A stretch of DNA of 64,000 bases from Gracilaria domingensis (lineage: Eukaryota > Rhodophyta > Florideophyceae > Gracilariales > Gracilariaceae), in assembly GCA_022539475.1 (NCBI GenBank), contig VCMS01000295.1, positions 1-64,000 on the forward strand, given 5' to 3'. The notes below the pieces were generated by a model, which did not search any database, was not told the origin of the DNA, and saw only the letters and a list, made by a program, of their open reading frames with translations. The position numbers were made by a program, and so were the translations under genes. Shown one piece after another: positions 20,476-30,220 of the stretch. Every line of letters starts with the position of its first letter. The first letter of the stretch is position 1.

Positions 20476-22441
20476 TAGTGCACCCCTGGGACAGTGCACA
20501 TCCCTTGCAGTGCACTGAAATTGGCATGGCACGAAAGCACACACGTGTCAATTTGTACACCTGTTATATCCATTGCGGCATGAAGCTGTTAAAGCTCTTG
20601 AGCAAACCAAGCGTCAAGAATCGAAACAGCTCTTTCCACAACATGTCTCCCATCCAAAAGAAACGAACCCAACTCAAGCAGTCTACAAAGCTGCAGATAA
20701 CCAATGAACTCAGTACTGGGACGACAGTAGACGGCATTGTTCGCAAGTACAATGTTTCCCGCCGTACGGTTTACAACATCAAAAAGCGCGCGCACAGCAT
20801 TCAATCACTCGACGAACAGAGTCGCACACTCAATTGCTTTCGACAACGACCTGCAAAGTACCCAGAAATTGAGCAAAGGCTTCTGCACTTTCTTTCCGCC
20901 GCCCGAGCAATGAAAATGCCCGTAACAGCAAGCGTTATACAAGTAAAAGCGCGACAGATCCATCACCACCTTATGCAGAGCAACAACGAGACGCTTTGCG
21001 CTGCGATCCAAGATTTCAAAGCATCAAATGGTTGGGTTCAGAAATTTGTCATTAGGCACAACCTTAAGTCTGTTTCTCTTCATGGTCAGGCTGGCAGCGT
21101 CGATGTGCTGAAAGTGGCGGGAGATATCTCAACATTACGTCAACAATTGAGTGCGTTTGACCCTAACAACATCTTTAACGTCGATGAAACAGGACTTTTT
21201 TACAGGTTGTTACCTAGACGGACATACATTTTGCAGAATGAGAACAGGAAAACGGTGCGAGGCACCAAAAATATGAAGGCAAAGGACCGTATCACCGGTT
21301 TCATTTGTACCAATGCCACGGGAACGTTAAAGCTCCCGGTGGCAGTCATCGGATCCTCAAAAGAGCCGCGATGTTTTCGAAAACAAACCCCTCCCCTCCC
21401 ATACTTCTCACAGAAGAATGCGTGGTCAGACGAACCGACATTTAGGAAGTGGTTCTACACCGTCTTTTTGCCCATTGTCAGGAAGCATACAAACTCAGAT
21501 GTCGCTCTCATCATGGATAATTGCTCTGCTCACGGAGATTTGAAGGATAACAGGGATCAGGTAACTATATTTAACCTGCCTCCGAACTGCACTGCGCTCT
21601 TTCAACCTATGGATTGCGGTGTTATCGCCGCACTTAAAGTGCGGTATCGTCATCTTCTTTTGAACGAAATCATATGGTCTTTCGAAGATCGTGATCAGCG
21701 TAGAAAACTTGCAAAAAGTATGACGGCCGGGACTAAAGGTTTGGCTGAGGGTCATGAACCTCATTTATTAGATGCAATGGAACTAGTAGTGAAGGCTTGG
21801 GAGGCTGTCAGCGAAAGGACGGTTATTCGATGCTGGATAAAATCAGAGTTACTACCAAAAACGGTTCGCTCTGATATGGAGGCTGTCTATGGCAAACAGA
21901 ATTTGTTGCAGTCTAGGGAGCAAGAATGTTTAGAGGAAGATTTATGTACTGCGTTCAAGACATTGCGGATTTGTGCAAGCAAGGAGGGTCAAACAGATAC
22001 TTTGTTAAATAATGTTTGCAACGAGGACGTCATTCGTTGGGTTAATATCGAGGATAACCCGGATGTGCAAGGAGCAATGTTAGAAGATGTTTGTGAAGAC
22101 TTAGTTAATGAAGCTTTATTGGAAAACAGTAATGATAATGAGGAAGAGAAAGAGAGACTAACACACTCTACGATTGATGCTGTTGCAGTGGTTAAACCAG
22201 TCCCTAGTTCAGGTGTGATCTCGAAAATGTTTGCCTCGCTCGAGAGGTTGGCCACGGACTGCGAGCTGGATAGATTTGGGCATTTGCTTCGCGTAGCGAA
22301 GAGGGAGGTGCTGAACATTTCGACGCGGAGGGCAATGGAGCGACAAAGACAGACGAAGTTGTCCGAGTTCTGGCAGTAAACACTCTAGAGTGCACTCTCT
22401 CTGTAGTGCACTCGTAGGGGCTTTGACACGGGGGTGCACTA
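20476..22441 (+). mobile_element. Complete Tigger/pogo-like DNA transposon
   Basis: The 1,966-bp element has terminal inverted repeats TAGTGCACCCC at 20476-20486 and 22431-22441, flanked by TA (20474-20475 and 22442-22443), the target used by pogo/Tc1-mariner elements. Further AGTGCAC motifs repeat just inside both ends (about 20493, 20509; 22388, 22405), probably transposase-binding sites. It encodes one transposase with no stop and interrupts a host gene on the opposite strand. Confidence 0.92.
20643..22379 (+). CDS. Tigger-type transposase (DDE_1 superfamily)
   Basis: The chosen start is ATG 20643 (MSPIQKKRTQLKQ), just before the DNA-binding domain; upstream in-frame ATGs exist (20526). 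A psq/CENP-B-type helix-turn-helix (LQITNELSTGTTVDGIVRKYNVSR) is followed by a second HTH module ending near HNLKSVSLHGQ. The DDE_1 catalytic domain has its acidic residues visible in NVDETGLFYR, LIMDNCSAH and FQPMDCGVI, a D-D-D triad as in Tigger. The length of about 578 residues is normal. A C-terminal acidic tail precedes TAA. The gene looks able to encode active enzyme. Confidence 0.93.
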   Translation: MSPIQKKRTQLKQSTKLQITNELSTGTTVDGIVRKYNVSRRTVYNIKKRAHSIQSLDEQSRTLNCFRQRPAKYPEIEQRLLHFLSAARAMKMPVTASVIQVKARQIHHHLMQSNNETLCAAIQDFKASNGWVQKFVIRHNLKSVSLHGQAGSVDVLKVAGDISTLRQQLSAFDPNNIFNVDETGLFYRLLPRRTYILQNENRKTVRGTKNMKAKDRITGFICTNATGTLKLPVAVIGSSKEPRCFRKQTPPLPYFSQKNAWSDEPTFRKWFYTVFLPIVRKHTNSDVALIMDNCSAHGDLKDNRDQVTIFNLPPNCTALFQPMDCGVIAALKVRYRHLLLNEIIWSFEDRDQRRKLAKSMTAGTKGLAEGHEPHLLDAMELVVKAWEAVSERTVIRCWIKSELLPKTVRSDMEAVYGKQNLLQSREQECLEEDLCTAFKTLRICASKEGQTDTLLNNVCNEDVIRWVNIEDNPDVQGAMLEDVCEDLVNEALLENSNDNEEEKERLTHSTIDAVAVVKPVPSSGVISKMFASLERLATDCELDRFGHLLRVAKREVLNISTRRAMERQRQTKLSEFWQ

Positions 22442-23841
22442 TAGCGTGGGGTCGACTGTACCGGCAAGTTGGAAAGTAGCAGCATCCACGTCGAACGCAG
22501 TAAGCGACGAATGCTGAGAAGCGCCGTACGGTTGCGACGTAGCCAATGGCGCTTGCGCGGACGACTGCGCCACAGAGTGCGTCATGCGTTGCCCAGGACG
22601 CGTCATGTGATGGTGCATGGAGGCGTGGTGGGAAACTTGCTGCATCGGGTTGGACACGACTGGCAGCTCATGCGCGAACGGCATGGACGGCGAGCTCTTC
22701 TTCGCATGACTCGGCAGCACATTTTGAGAACGCGACGATTGCTCCGCCTTCTTCTGCATCATCACCTTCATGTCCTTGAAAAACTGCGTGGGTGAAAGTT
22801 GCACCGCGTGCTTATCCTTGCCGTTTCTCGGGCCAGCGGCAGCGGCGGCAGCAGCGGCGGCGGCAGCGGCGGCGGCGGCGGCAGCAGCAGTAGCGGAGTT
22901 CGGGACAACTGCGGAAGCGGCACGATGCGCATGTGCCGCATTTTGATCCGGAGGGAAGGAGGCGTTGGGTTCACCCTTGACATGGCCCCTCATCTGCGCG
23001 TTAGCCTTCGCAAGCGCATTGGCGACAGTAGACTCGGCTGTCTGGCGCGCGAGCTTGGAATCAAGCGGAGCATGCTCATTCACGAGGGGGAAGGTATGAT
23101 GCGGGAATAACGGCGGCTGTTGCAAGGACTTGTGCTTGTGCAGGGCGTCACCAACGGCCAGCGGGTGCGCGGCGTCGACGGGCGGATGCTTGCTGGCGGC
23201 GGGCGTTTGGTGTTGCGACGGGGCGACGTTTGACGCAGACGGTTGGTGTGGGTGTGGGGCGCGCGACGGTTGCAGTTGTTGAGCTTGTTGCGGTTGTTGA
23301 GTTTGCTGCTGCTGCTGCTGAAGATCTGGGGGATGGGATACTGCGGCACGAAGTACGACGGGCGTTGTTGGGCGTTGTAGAGATGCAAATTGGCGGCGTC
23401 CAACGGTACGGGATACGACACGAGCTGCACAGGGAGATGCAAGGCACTAGAAGTAGGGAAGGACTGCACAGGCAAGGGCAGCACGGTCTGCACGGGCAAC
23501 ATAACCTGCGGCGGCGCCCTCACCTGCGCGACGTTGGCGCCGACAGGCAAGATACGTCTATGTTGCGTGTATCTAGTAGCACGATCCTGTCCGTTGTACC
23601 GCTCGCAATGCGGGTGTTTACGCAGATACTCGTCGAGGTTCTTCTGCAAGAGGGCGGCATTGCCGGCGATTTTACGGCCCTGAACGCGGTTCCAAATGGT
23701 GACGCGCTTGTGATCGGGGGAGGTATTCTTGGCGCGCTTGGCGACGCCGGACGGGGCGGCGCCTTCGCCGGACGAAGCTGGCGAGGGGGAGGCGGGGGGC
23801 GCCGCGGAAGGGGGGGCGGCGGGCGGCGGCGGCGCGGACAT
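22442..23841 (-). pseudogene. N-terminal half of a host gene (IWNR motif, poly-Q, poly-A), split by Tigger
   Basis: ATG 23841 begins an Ala/Pro-rich stretch followed by a conserved-looking basic block ([17 protein letters not shown] and [20 protein letters not shown]) that I cannot assign to a named family. Near 23320 the reading frame must change by one base to enter a poly-Gln/Pro region ([15 protein letters not shown]), which is clearly the coding frame. An Ala run (22830-22890) and a Ser/His/Met-rich region follow. The frame then hits a TAG made of the first three bases of the Tigger repeat. Low-complexity content suggests a nuclear regulatory protein; that is inference. Confidence 0.75.
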
Positions 23842-24067
23842 GACGGACGTGGAAGCTGCGGAGGGGGCGGAGGCGGTGGGGGGGGGGACGAACGCGGAAA
23901 GCGCAGGGCGGACGCAATGGCAGCTGTAGTCGATGGCGGATGGCGCACACCAGCCGCGGCGGAGCGCGCAAAAAAGCGCGCCGTTGCGCCAGCGAAAAAA
24001 AGAAAAACTGCACGCCGGGACGGCGCGCTGGCGCGTGCGCGCATCATGCGGCGCGCACGCCCGCCAC

Positions 24068-25246
24068 TCACATCACCAAACATCGCGCGCGCTGCGCGTC
24101 GTCGCGCCCGCGCGCGGGCGCCGCCGACCGCGCCGCCGCCTTCTCGCGCGGCGGCGGCGGCGGCGGCGATGCGCGCGCGCTGGTGGCGAAGGTGAGGAAG
24201 CTGGTGTGCCCCTTCATGACGGAGAACGGGCGGCTGTGCAGCGGCACGGCCGCGCGCACGACGCGCCCGACGTGGCGCTGCTCGCCGAGCGCAGCCACGG
24301 CCACGCGCTCCGCGCCCGCGCTGCGGCGCCCGGCGCCGTCGGCGTCGGCGTCCGAGGCCGCGCGCTGCTCGGCGGCGCTGGGCGAGCCGTCGTCGCCGCG
24401 CCTTCTCTTGGCGACGCGCGACGCAATCGACGACGGGCGCGCGTGCGCGCGCGTCCTCTTCGCGCCGACGGGCGGCGACGCGGCGGCGAAGCCCGGCGCG
24501 CCGTCGGCGCGGCGCCTGGTCTCGAAGGTCTTCACCGGCGCGGTGAGCGTTCTGACGGCGTAGAAGCGCGCGCGGCGTAGCTGCTCGCACGTTCTTGCCA
24601 CCTGCTCCACGCACGGCGAGAAGGCGCAGAGCACGCCGTTGTTCTTGAGCACGCGCTTGGCCTCCGCCACCAACGCATACGGGGCGGGCACATCCAGGAA
24701 CACGGCGTCTGCGCTGGCGTCGCGCACGCCCACAAAGCCCTCCTTGACGGCGTCCACGCCGGCGGTGACGCTGACGATGTGCGCAATGCGCAGGCGCTCA
24801 AAGTGGCTGGCGGCGTCCTCGGCGCGGCCGCGATGAAACTCAAAGCTGAGCACGCGGCCGTGCGGCGCCACGGCGGTGGCAAACGAGGCGGCGGCCGAGC
24901 CGGAGCCCGTGCCGCACTCGACGAAGACGCAGCCCGGGCGCAGGCGCAGGAACGCGGCGACGACGAACGCGTCGTGCGGGTACACGATCTGCGTGCGGTG
25001 CAGCATGGCGTACGCCATCAGCGCCGCGTTGGGCTGCAGCGCGTGCACAAAGCCGGCGCAGCGGCGCGCGTCGCGCGAGACGGCGCGCCAGCGCGTGCCG
25101 AAGCCGGCGCGCAGCGCGTCGTCGTGGCGGAAGCGCCCGTAGCGGTTGTCTAGGTGCGCGCGCGCGCGCAGCGTGACGGCGCTGAGCGAGGTGTACTTCT
25201 CGTGCACCACCACCCAGGCGCGTGTCGCTGATATCGACGCGCTCAT
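24068..25246 (-). CDS. TRM61: tRNA (adenine(58)-N1)-methyltransferase catalytic subunit, TRM61-like
   Basis: The enzyme makes m1A58 in the T-loop of tRNA using S-adenosylmethionine, normally in complex with TRM6. Family signatures are clear: [23 protein letters not shown], the SAM-binding [23 protein letters not shown], the catalytic-region [15 protein letters not shown], and [17 protein letters not shown]. The C-terminus has [11 protein letters not shown], the usual end of the family, followed by an extra basic tail. I chose ATG 25246 because the N-terminal domain [26 protein letters not shown] begins there. An insertion of about 70 residues rich in Arg/Ala precedes the last strand. GC content is very high. 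Confidence 0.88.
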   Translation of the reverse strand: MSASISATRAWVVVHEKYTSLSAVTLRARAHLDNRYGRFRHDDALRAGFGTRWRAVSRDARRCAGFVHALQPNAALMAYAMLHRTQIVYPHDAFVVAAFLRLRPGCVFVECGTGSGSAAASFATAVAPHGRVLSFEFHRGRAEDAASHFERLRIAHIVSVTAGVDAVKEGFVGVRDASADAVFLDVPAPYALVAEAKRVLKNNGVLCAFSPCVEQVARTCEQLRRARFYAVRTLTAPVKTFETRRRADGAPGFAAASPPVGAKRTRAHARPSSIASRVAKRRRGDDGSPSAAEQRAASDADADGAGRRSAGAERVAVAALGEQRHVGRVVRAAVPLHSRPFSVMKGHTSFLTFATSARASPPPPPPREKAAARSAAPARGRDDAQRARCLVM

Positions 25247-25261
25247 CCACCGCCACTGTGA

Positions 25262-25558
25262 GCGCGCCGGCACACACGGCGCAGACGCTGCGCTCGCTCG
25301 CGCACGCGCTGCACAAGGTGTGGTACGCGCTAAGAACGCACTTGTGGTGGCAGCGATTACATCGCCTTGGTGCCGAAAGTGGCTTGTACTTGCGATACTT
25401 TTCCTCCACTCGATCTTGCTCGCGCACGCGTCGCAAAGACCATTAGTATCGACCGCGCGCTCAATCCTGGCCGACAGCGCGGACCGCCGGTTGTGCCGGA
25501 ACGCAACCGCGTTCTGGTGCGCCAGCGCGCGGCTCTTCGCTCGGCCGGACGTGCTCAT
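25262..25558 (-). pseudogene. DUF2039 (C9orf85-like) zinc-motif protein, one-base frame break
   Basis: ATG 25558 opens MSTSGRAKSRALAHQNAVAFRHN, matching the start of the C9orf85/DUF2039 family (Arg-rich, then HQN). CDACASKIEWR follows, then in another frame KYRKYKPLSAPRRCNRCHHKC and CSACASERSVCAVCAG. That is the family order of CxxC pairs. The break is at about 25401 in an A run (GAGGAAAAGTAT) where one more A would restore the usual spacing, so it may be a sequence error. The conserved part ends 16 bases before the TRM61 start, with no stop before the overlap. Molecular function of the family is unknown. Confidence 0.7.
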
Positions 25559-25723
25559 GGCGTCCGCGGCGAAGCCGCGCCCGTGCGCCCGCGCATGCGC
25601 ACGCGTGTTGCCCCCAAAGCGGCTGCTCGCGCGCCACGTGTGCACACGTCGCCAGCAATGCGGGCCGCCATGGCGCGTCAAACCTTCAAACCAAAACGCA
25701 CCCAATAGCCCGCGCTCCGCCGC

Positions 25724-26794
25724 GTGCCGGGCCCCCCCGCGCCACCGTCAGCGACTCGTCACAATGACCGCCGCCTCGCCCTCACCGCCGCGCCGCCATC
25801 GCCCGCCGCGTCGTCGTCGTCCACCAGCACCAGCCCGCTGTACACCACTCCGCCGCACATCCCTCTGCGCCGCCGCGCACCCGACACCGTTCTGGATATG
25901 TCGTGGCCGCGCGTCCAGCAGCTCGACATCGAACTAGATACCGCCTACACGCCGTCGCGCCTGACCGCCTCTACCTTCTGTTCGCAATCGTCCATCTTTG
26001 ACTCTGCGCAGCTCTCCGTGCATTCGAATGCATCACCGCCGCCATCGCCGCCGCCGCCCACCCCGTCACAGCCGCATTCTCAATCGCAGCACTCTCACAA
26101 CCACGCGACTCCGGGCCCGCAGCCACGCGCTTCCATTCTGTCGCGCGCGTAGTACACTTTCTACGCCGCCTTTCGTAGACCGCCTGCGCGCGCGTCGCAG
26201 CCGCTCCCCGCAGCCAAGATGGCTTCGTGACCATCTGCTTCCGCCTCCACGCGTCCGGTGTCACAACTGCTGGACGCGCAGCTCTCCGCGCTGCGAGGCG
26301 CCAAGGCCGGCTGTGTCGATCTGTCCGTGTTGGTTGCGCTCACGCAACGCACGCTACATTCTAACAATCAACACGCGCTTCCCGCGCTCAGGGCGCACAA
26401 GACGTTGCATGTGCGCCGCGCCATGCTGGGGTCCAAGGCGTCGAGTAATGCGCGCAACTCTGATATAGCTGATAAGGAGCGACTGCTGGTGCAAGCCAAG
26501 CTGTCGGGGGCCGAAGCGTCGGACTGTGTGGAGCGTCTCAAGCCGAAAGTGTGGACGAACGGTGCTACAAGCACAAAGAATTACAAATCTAAGCCCACAC
26601 TCGTGCCTTTGCAAACTGTACCGACCGCTGCGATGGAAGTTCGCAACCATGAGCTACTTCTGATGTGCACTTTTGTGATCTCCATCAGTACCCAACTGAT
26701 TCAGATACTGTCTCTAACTCATACTCCTACAGCACACTCGCACATACCGTCATCGGCGGCTGCGTACGTGCATCGAATTGGAAGGACGATATGA
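25724..26794 (+). pseudogene. Unrecognised gene with internal stops, divergent from the zinc-motif gene
   Basis: A plus-strand frame from about 25724 encodes a Pro/Ser/His-rich protein containing DTVLDMSWPRVQQLDIELDT. It meets TAG at 26150-26152 and TGA about 70 bases later, then stays open through SQLLDAQLSALRGAKAGCV to about 26794. The two parts are in the same frame, so the stops could lie in a short unspliced intron (GT at 26149) or be nonsense changes. I recognise no domain. The product is probably a low-complexity nuclear or cytoplasmic protein. Confidence 0.4.
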
Positions 26795-27060
26795 AACAGG
26801 GAATGAGAAGAAGCAGGTGCCTGGCGGATAAGGCTGGCACTCGCGCTCGGTGCCGCCCCAGGAAGTGTTGAGATAGCACTTGCAGATGGTATCCTCTAAG
26901 AACGGGAGGACGTTGGGCGAACAGGTCCCTCACTTTTCGTCTTTGGCGTTTGGCATGAAGGCAAATAGAAGATCGAAATGGGGGGGGAGAGGCTACACGC
27001 GCTCGACTTACATTAGTTGAGAGTGAACGTCTCCTTCATCGCGCAACGAAAACGGTTTTT
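26795..27060. other. Intergenic, nothing recognised
   Basis: No ORF with protein-like composition, no obvious repeat. Composition shifts here from the GC-rich island to AT-richer DNA. Confidence 0.5.
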
Positions 27061-28008
27061 TTATCTTTCTGTTCTACGTTTCTTATGAACTACGAGAGCA
27101 ACAACGTCATCGAAAACTTTTAAGTTGTCGTCGAGGATGACATCCAAAAGGAGAAAAAAGTAGTACAGCTCACGTAGCTCATCCTTGATAACATTAAAAG
27201 AATTCTTCAATGTCAAAGCGTTCCTTCCTTTCTCAGTAACCGGCTCCAGGCCATGTTTGTGAATTATACGCCGGAACATAGGGCTCGCCATGTAGCTTAA
27301 TATCTCCCAAAAACGACAAACTTCGTCGAAAGTTCTCGGCTCCGGACGCCCAGACAAGCCAGATGCCACAGCGTGCTCCAAGATAGCAGCACTCATAACT
27401 TTTGAAACCGTTCCTGAGGTCAATTGTCGAAGTTTGTCAAGAAACGGGTAACAGCATCCACATTTGTCATATGCGTTATCAACAACTGATTCCTTCGATT
27501 TTCGTTTCACAATGTTTTTTGTTGAGACAACAACATTGTCCATTCTCAACCAGCAGTTTGCAACATTATTTCTCCTGAATCCTGACATAGCCATTCCAAA
27601 AGGAATATAGGCACACATATCCTGGAGAAGTATTGTACATCTCTCAAGATTTTTACGACCCTCGCCCGAGAAAGCAGAACATGTGGACGATGGGTGGGAT
27701 ATATCTGCCACGACCACGCTATGAAATCCGTTTTGATGAATTCTTGGAATTTATTGTTGAAAGGTGGTTAGAAACGTCTTCATGTAATCTTTCTCTTCTT
27801 TTGCGTTCAATCTGGCAAGCCAGAGAAGCTTCTTGTTTCCCTCTTCTGGCGGAGACACAGCTATTTCACGATGCATATGGGAAAAAATGTACCACTGAAA
27901 TCCTATTGACGTGAGTAAGAACAATACTGGAAGCTCGGTAATCCAAGGTGGCATCATGCGGTGGATTTCGTGGATCAAGGGTATAATTTCGGCTGCCTTG
28001 CGGGCCAA
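27061..28008 (-). pseudogene. Unrecognised protein gene with one in-frame TAA
   Basis: Two collinear minus-strand pieces lie in the same frame: 28008-27751 (AAEIIPLIHEIHRMMPPWITELPV) and 27717-27061 (RCTILLQDMCAYIPFGMAM to HKKRRTER). They are separated by TAA at 27751-27753 and a few codons. The composition is that of a folded, helix-rich protein with Trp and Cys (CGCCYPFLDKLRQL). The upstream end is uncertain because no ATG is in frame near 28008. I do not recognise the family. Confidence 0.45.
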
Positions 28009-28059
28009 AGCGCGAACACCGGCATCGTCTGTCTCTTGCAGATGCTAGCTTTTGGCGAG

Positions 28060-28158
28060 GGTCGTCCAGAAATTGGCAAGGGTCGTCCAGTAAATTTTTT
28101 GAAAAAATATCGAGATCAATTATTTCAAAATTTGCAGATAATTGCTTGGGTCGTCCAG
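28060..28158 (+). repeat. Three GGTCGTCCAG repeats
   Basis: The decamer occurs at 28060, 28081 and 28149. Between the second and third lies ATTTTTTGAAAAAATA, resembling the T-run/A-run phrase of the satellite at 33216-33720. Confidence 0.6.
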
Positions 28159-28452
28159 AATCTCTGTGCAGTAAATACTGGGGGGTTTTCCACTCGTGCT
28201 AGTTCTTTAGTCGAGGGCTACCTGAACTGTATTTCGCGAAGTCTAGGTTCAGTTTCCATTAAGGTGCACATTACACGATACCTTCTGCGGAATGATACCC
28301 TGCAACGCATGGAATACTAGTGCTAGTACAGATGATGCCCATTATGAAATCATACCGTTTTATTCGTATCTATTCTTCTATCGACCGCTTTTGCTAACCA
28401 CTACTTCGCTATATTACATGTACCATTTCCCCATAATGGATCGGGTGTAGGC

Positions 28453-28610
28453 GCAATCTGCGGCAGATGCCGCAGACTGCACCTCCACCATAGTGCTGGA
28501 TCGGTAGAACACATACGCACTCCGAGAGGATGAGGCGCGAAGCGCCTCATCCTCTCCGTTCCTCATGTAGGAAACCATGCCCAGATGCATGGTTCCCTAC
28601 TTGAGGAACC
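28453..28610. repeat. Three consecutive foldback hairpins
   Basis: The first has TCTGCGGC / GCCGCAGA arms with an AGAT loop (28457-28476). The second has perfect 15-bp arms and a GAA loop (28524-28556; arm GAGAGGATGAGGCGC). The third has arms of about 23 nt with two mismatches (28558-28580 and 28587-28609). They are adjacent, in otherwise non-coding DNA. Confidence 0.85.
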
Positions 28611-28648
28611 TGCACCTGCAACTCGTGAGCTACGTCCGCATCAAAAGT

Positions 28649-28998
28649 CATTTACCTGTATACGCAAGCAGAAAGTATCCATAAGTTAGTCAATGATCCG
28701 TTAGATACATTTTAAATGCGATGGAACGTACCATTGATAAAACAAAACAGAAACGTTGCGCTAGAAAAGTCGAGGGACCTGGTAACTCGCAAACGGAAGA
28801 AGAAGCAGGAAAGGGATCGGTTAGATTACCAGCCCACCATATCATCGTAAACCGCGAAAGGTGTCGAAGCGAGAACTCACAAGCAAGGACACCGAGAATG
28901 CCCATGCAGCAAACATACCGCAAGACGCGATAAACGAGAATCTAGCCTATATCCCAAACAAGTACCAGAATCGCCTATCCCGAACAGTCAGACAGGTA
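28649..28998 (+). repeat. Direct repeat, copy 1 (about 350 bp)
   Basis: From TTTACCTGTATACGCAAGCA to CCTATCCCGAACAG the sequence repeats at 29069-29402 with roughly 90% identity by eye. In copy 2 the sequence is an open frame (LKNPLIKQ-like basic protein fragment); copy 1 has stops. It may be a duplicated gene fragment or part of a small transposon. Confidence 0.8.
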
Positions 28999-29072
28999 AA
29001 CGACCAATTTCATTTTGTCTCTCAAGATCGATGATGGATCTGGAGAGATGAAATAAAATTGGTCGTTTACCT
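28994..29072. repeat. Foldback between the two direct repeats
   Basis: Arms of about 37 nt (starting CAGGTAAACGACCAATTT and ending AATTGGTCGTTTACCTG) enclose a loop around GATGATG. The arms abut the ends of both direct-repeat copies, like terminal inverted repeats placed head to head. Confidence 0.8.
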
Positions 29073-29402
29073 GTATACGCAAGCAGAAAGTATCCATAAG
29101 TTAGTCAATGCTCCGTTGGAAACATTTGAATTGCGATGGAACGTACCATTGATAAAGCAAAACAGAAACGTTGCGCTAGAAAAGTCGAGGGACCTAGTAA
29201 CTCGCAAAAGGAAGAAGAAGAAGGAAAGTGATCGGTTAGATTACCAGCAATCCATTCATCGTAAAACGCGAAAGGTCTCGAAGCAAGAACTCACAAGCAA
29301 CGACACCGAGAATGCCCATGCAGCAAACATACCGCAAGATGCGATAAACGAGACAGAAACCTATGTCTCAACCAAGTACCAGAATCGCCTATCCCGAACA
29401 GG
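29069..29402 (+). repeat. Direct repeat, copy 2
   Basis: Second copy of 28649-28998. It lies within an open frame at 29059-29457 encoding a very basic peptide (KRKKKKESDRLDYQQ). I see no domain and would not call it a gene with confidence. Confidence 0.75.
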
Positions 29403-29438
29403 CAGAGATCCAAGATCGCCGAGAAACCAACTTGGTTT

Positions 29439-29523
29439 GTTGCGCCATAGGCTTTAGCTTCTCGAGTCTTGCGCTACTTTTGAAAAGCAGCGCAAGACGC
29501 GAAGCTAGAGCCTATGGCGCAAC
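29439..29523. repeat. Foldback hairpin, arms about 36 nt
   Basis: Left arm GTTGCGCCATAGGCTTTAGC... and right arm ...GCTAGAGCCTATGGCGCAAC pair with few mismatches around an ACTTTTGAAAAGC loop. Confidence 0.85.
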
Positions 29524-29582
29524 GAAATGAACTATTGGTCGCGTACTTACAGTCGTCGGTTTGGGTTACCGGGTTCCCGTTT

Positions 29583-29634
29583 TCACCCTTCAACTCGTTC
29601 TATATCTTGAACAAATAGAAGAAGTTGAGGGTGA
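29583..29634. repeat. Foldback hairpin, arms about 20 nt
   Basis: TCACCCTTCAACTCGTTCTA pairs with TAGAAGAAGTTGAGGGTGA with one bulge and one or two mismatches. Confidence 0.75.
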
Positions 29635-29775
29635 TTAGCTTATTTCCTGCCGTTTCCATGTCGCAGAGCGCGAAGAAACGCGGTGAAGATTGGTTAGTTT
29701 AGAGCAAAGATACGTGGAAGGATATGGGAGAACGTACGAAAAGACTGCACGGAAAACATCCCTGAGATACGGATG

Positions 29776-29856
29776 ACTCCGTCCTACTTTCTTCCGCCCT
29801 CTACTTTATGGAGCCTCCATAAAGTGGAGGGCGGGAAAAAGTACGACGGAGCGGAG
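29776..29856. repeat. Foldback hairpin, arms about 38 nt
   Basis: ACTCCGTCCTACTTTCTTCC... folds back through CCGCCCTCTACTTTATGGAG / TCCATAAAGTGGAGGGCGG to GTACGACGGAGCGGAGT. The loop is only a few bases. Confidence 0.85.
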
Positions 29857-30220
29857 TATAACGCGATGATATCGATGGCATGGCTCACGACGGTAACGGA
29901 AGTTCGGACGTCGGAGGCGCGGCGGCGGCGGCGAAGGGAAGAGATTTATTTTTCTGTGCGAGATTGGACAAGTGTACAGCGTACAACGTTGGGAAACCAC
30001 AGGTTTATAACCAGTGGTAGATAATACGAGAAGTACACCCTTGTGTTGAGGTCGACGTGTACCTACGTCCCTTTTTGAACGAAAGCACGTGATTTAAACT
30101 CAAAATTTATTCTCCGTTCTGAGCAAGACGTCGATATTGACTGTCGCTCGACCTCCTTCACCCTTCGGACGCTCTTCCCTTGCAGTCTTTGTCGTCGTTT
30201 CTCGTTCAGTTCTTCTTCCC

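Noticed and set aside
23230-25937. Many long frames in the GC-rich island on both strands
   Set aside because: Very high GC removes stop codons in all frames. Only the frames with TRM61, DUF2039 and the IWNR/poly-Q protein show family motifs.
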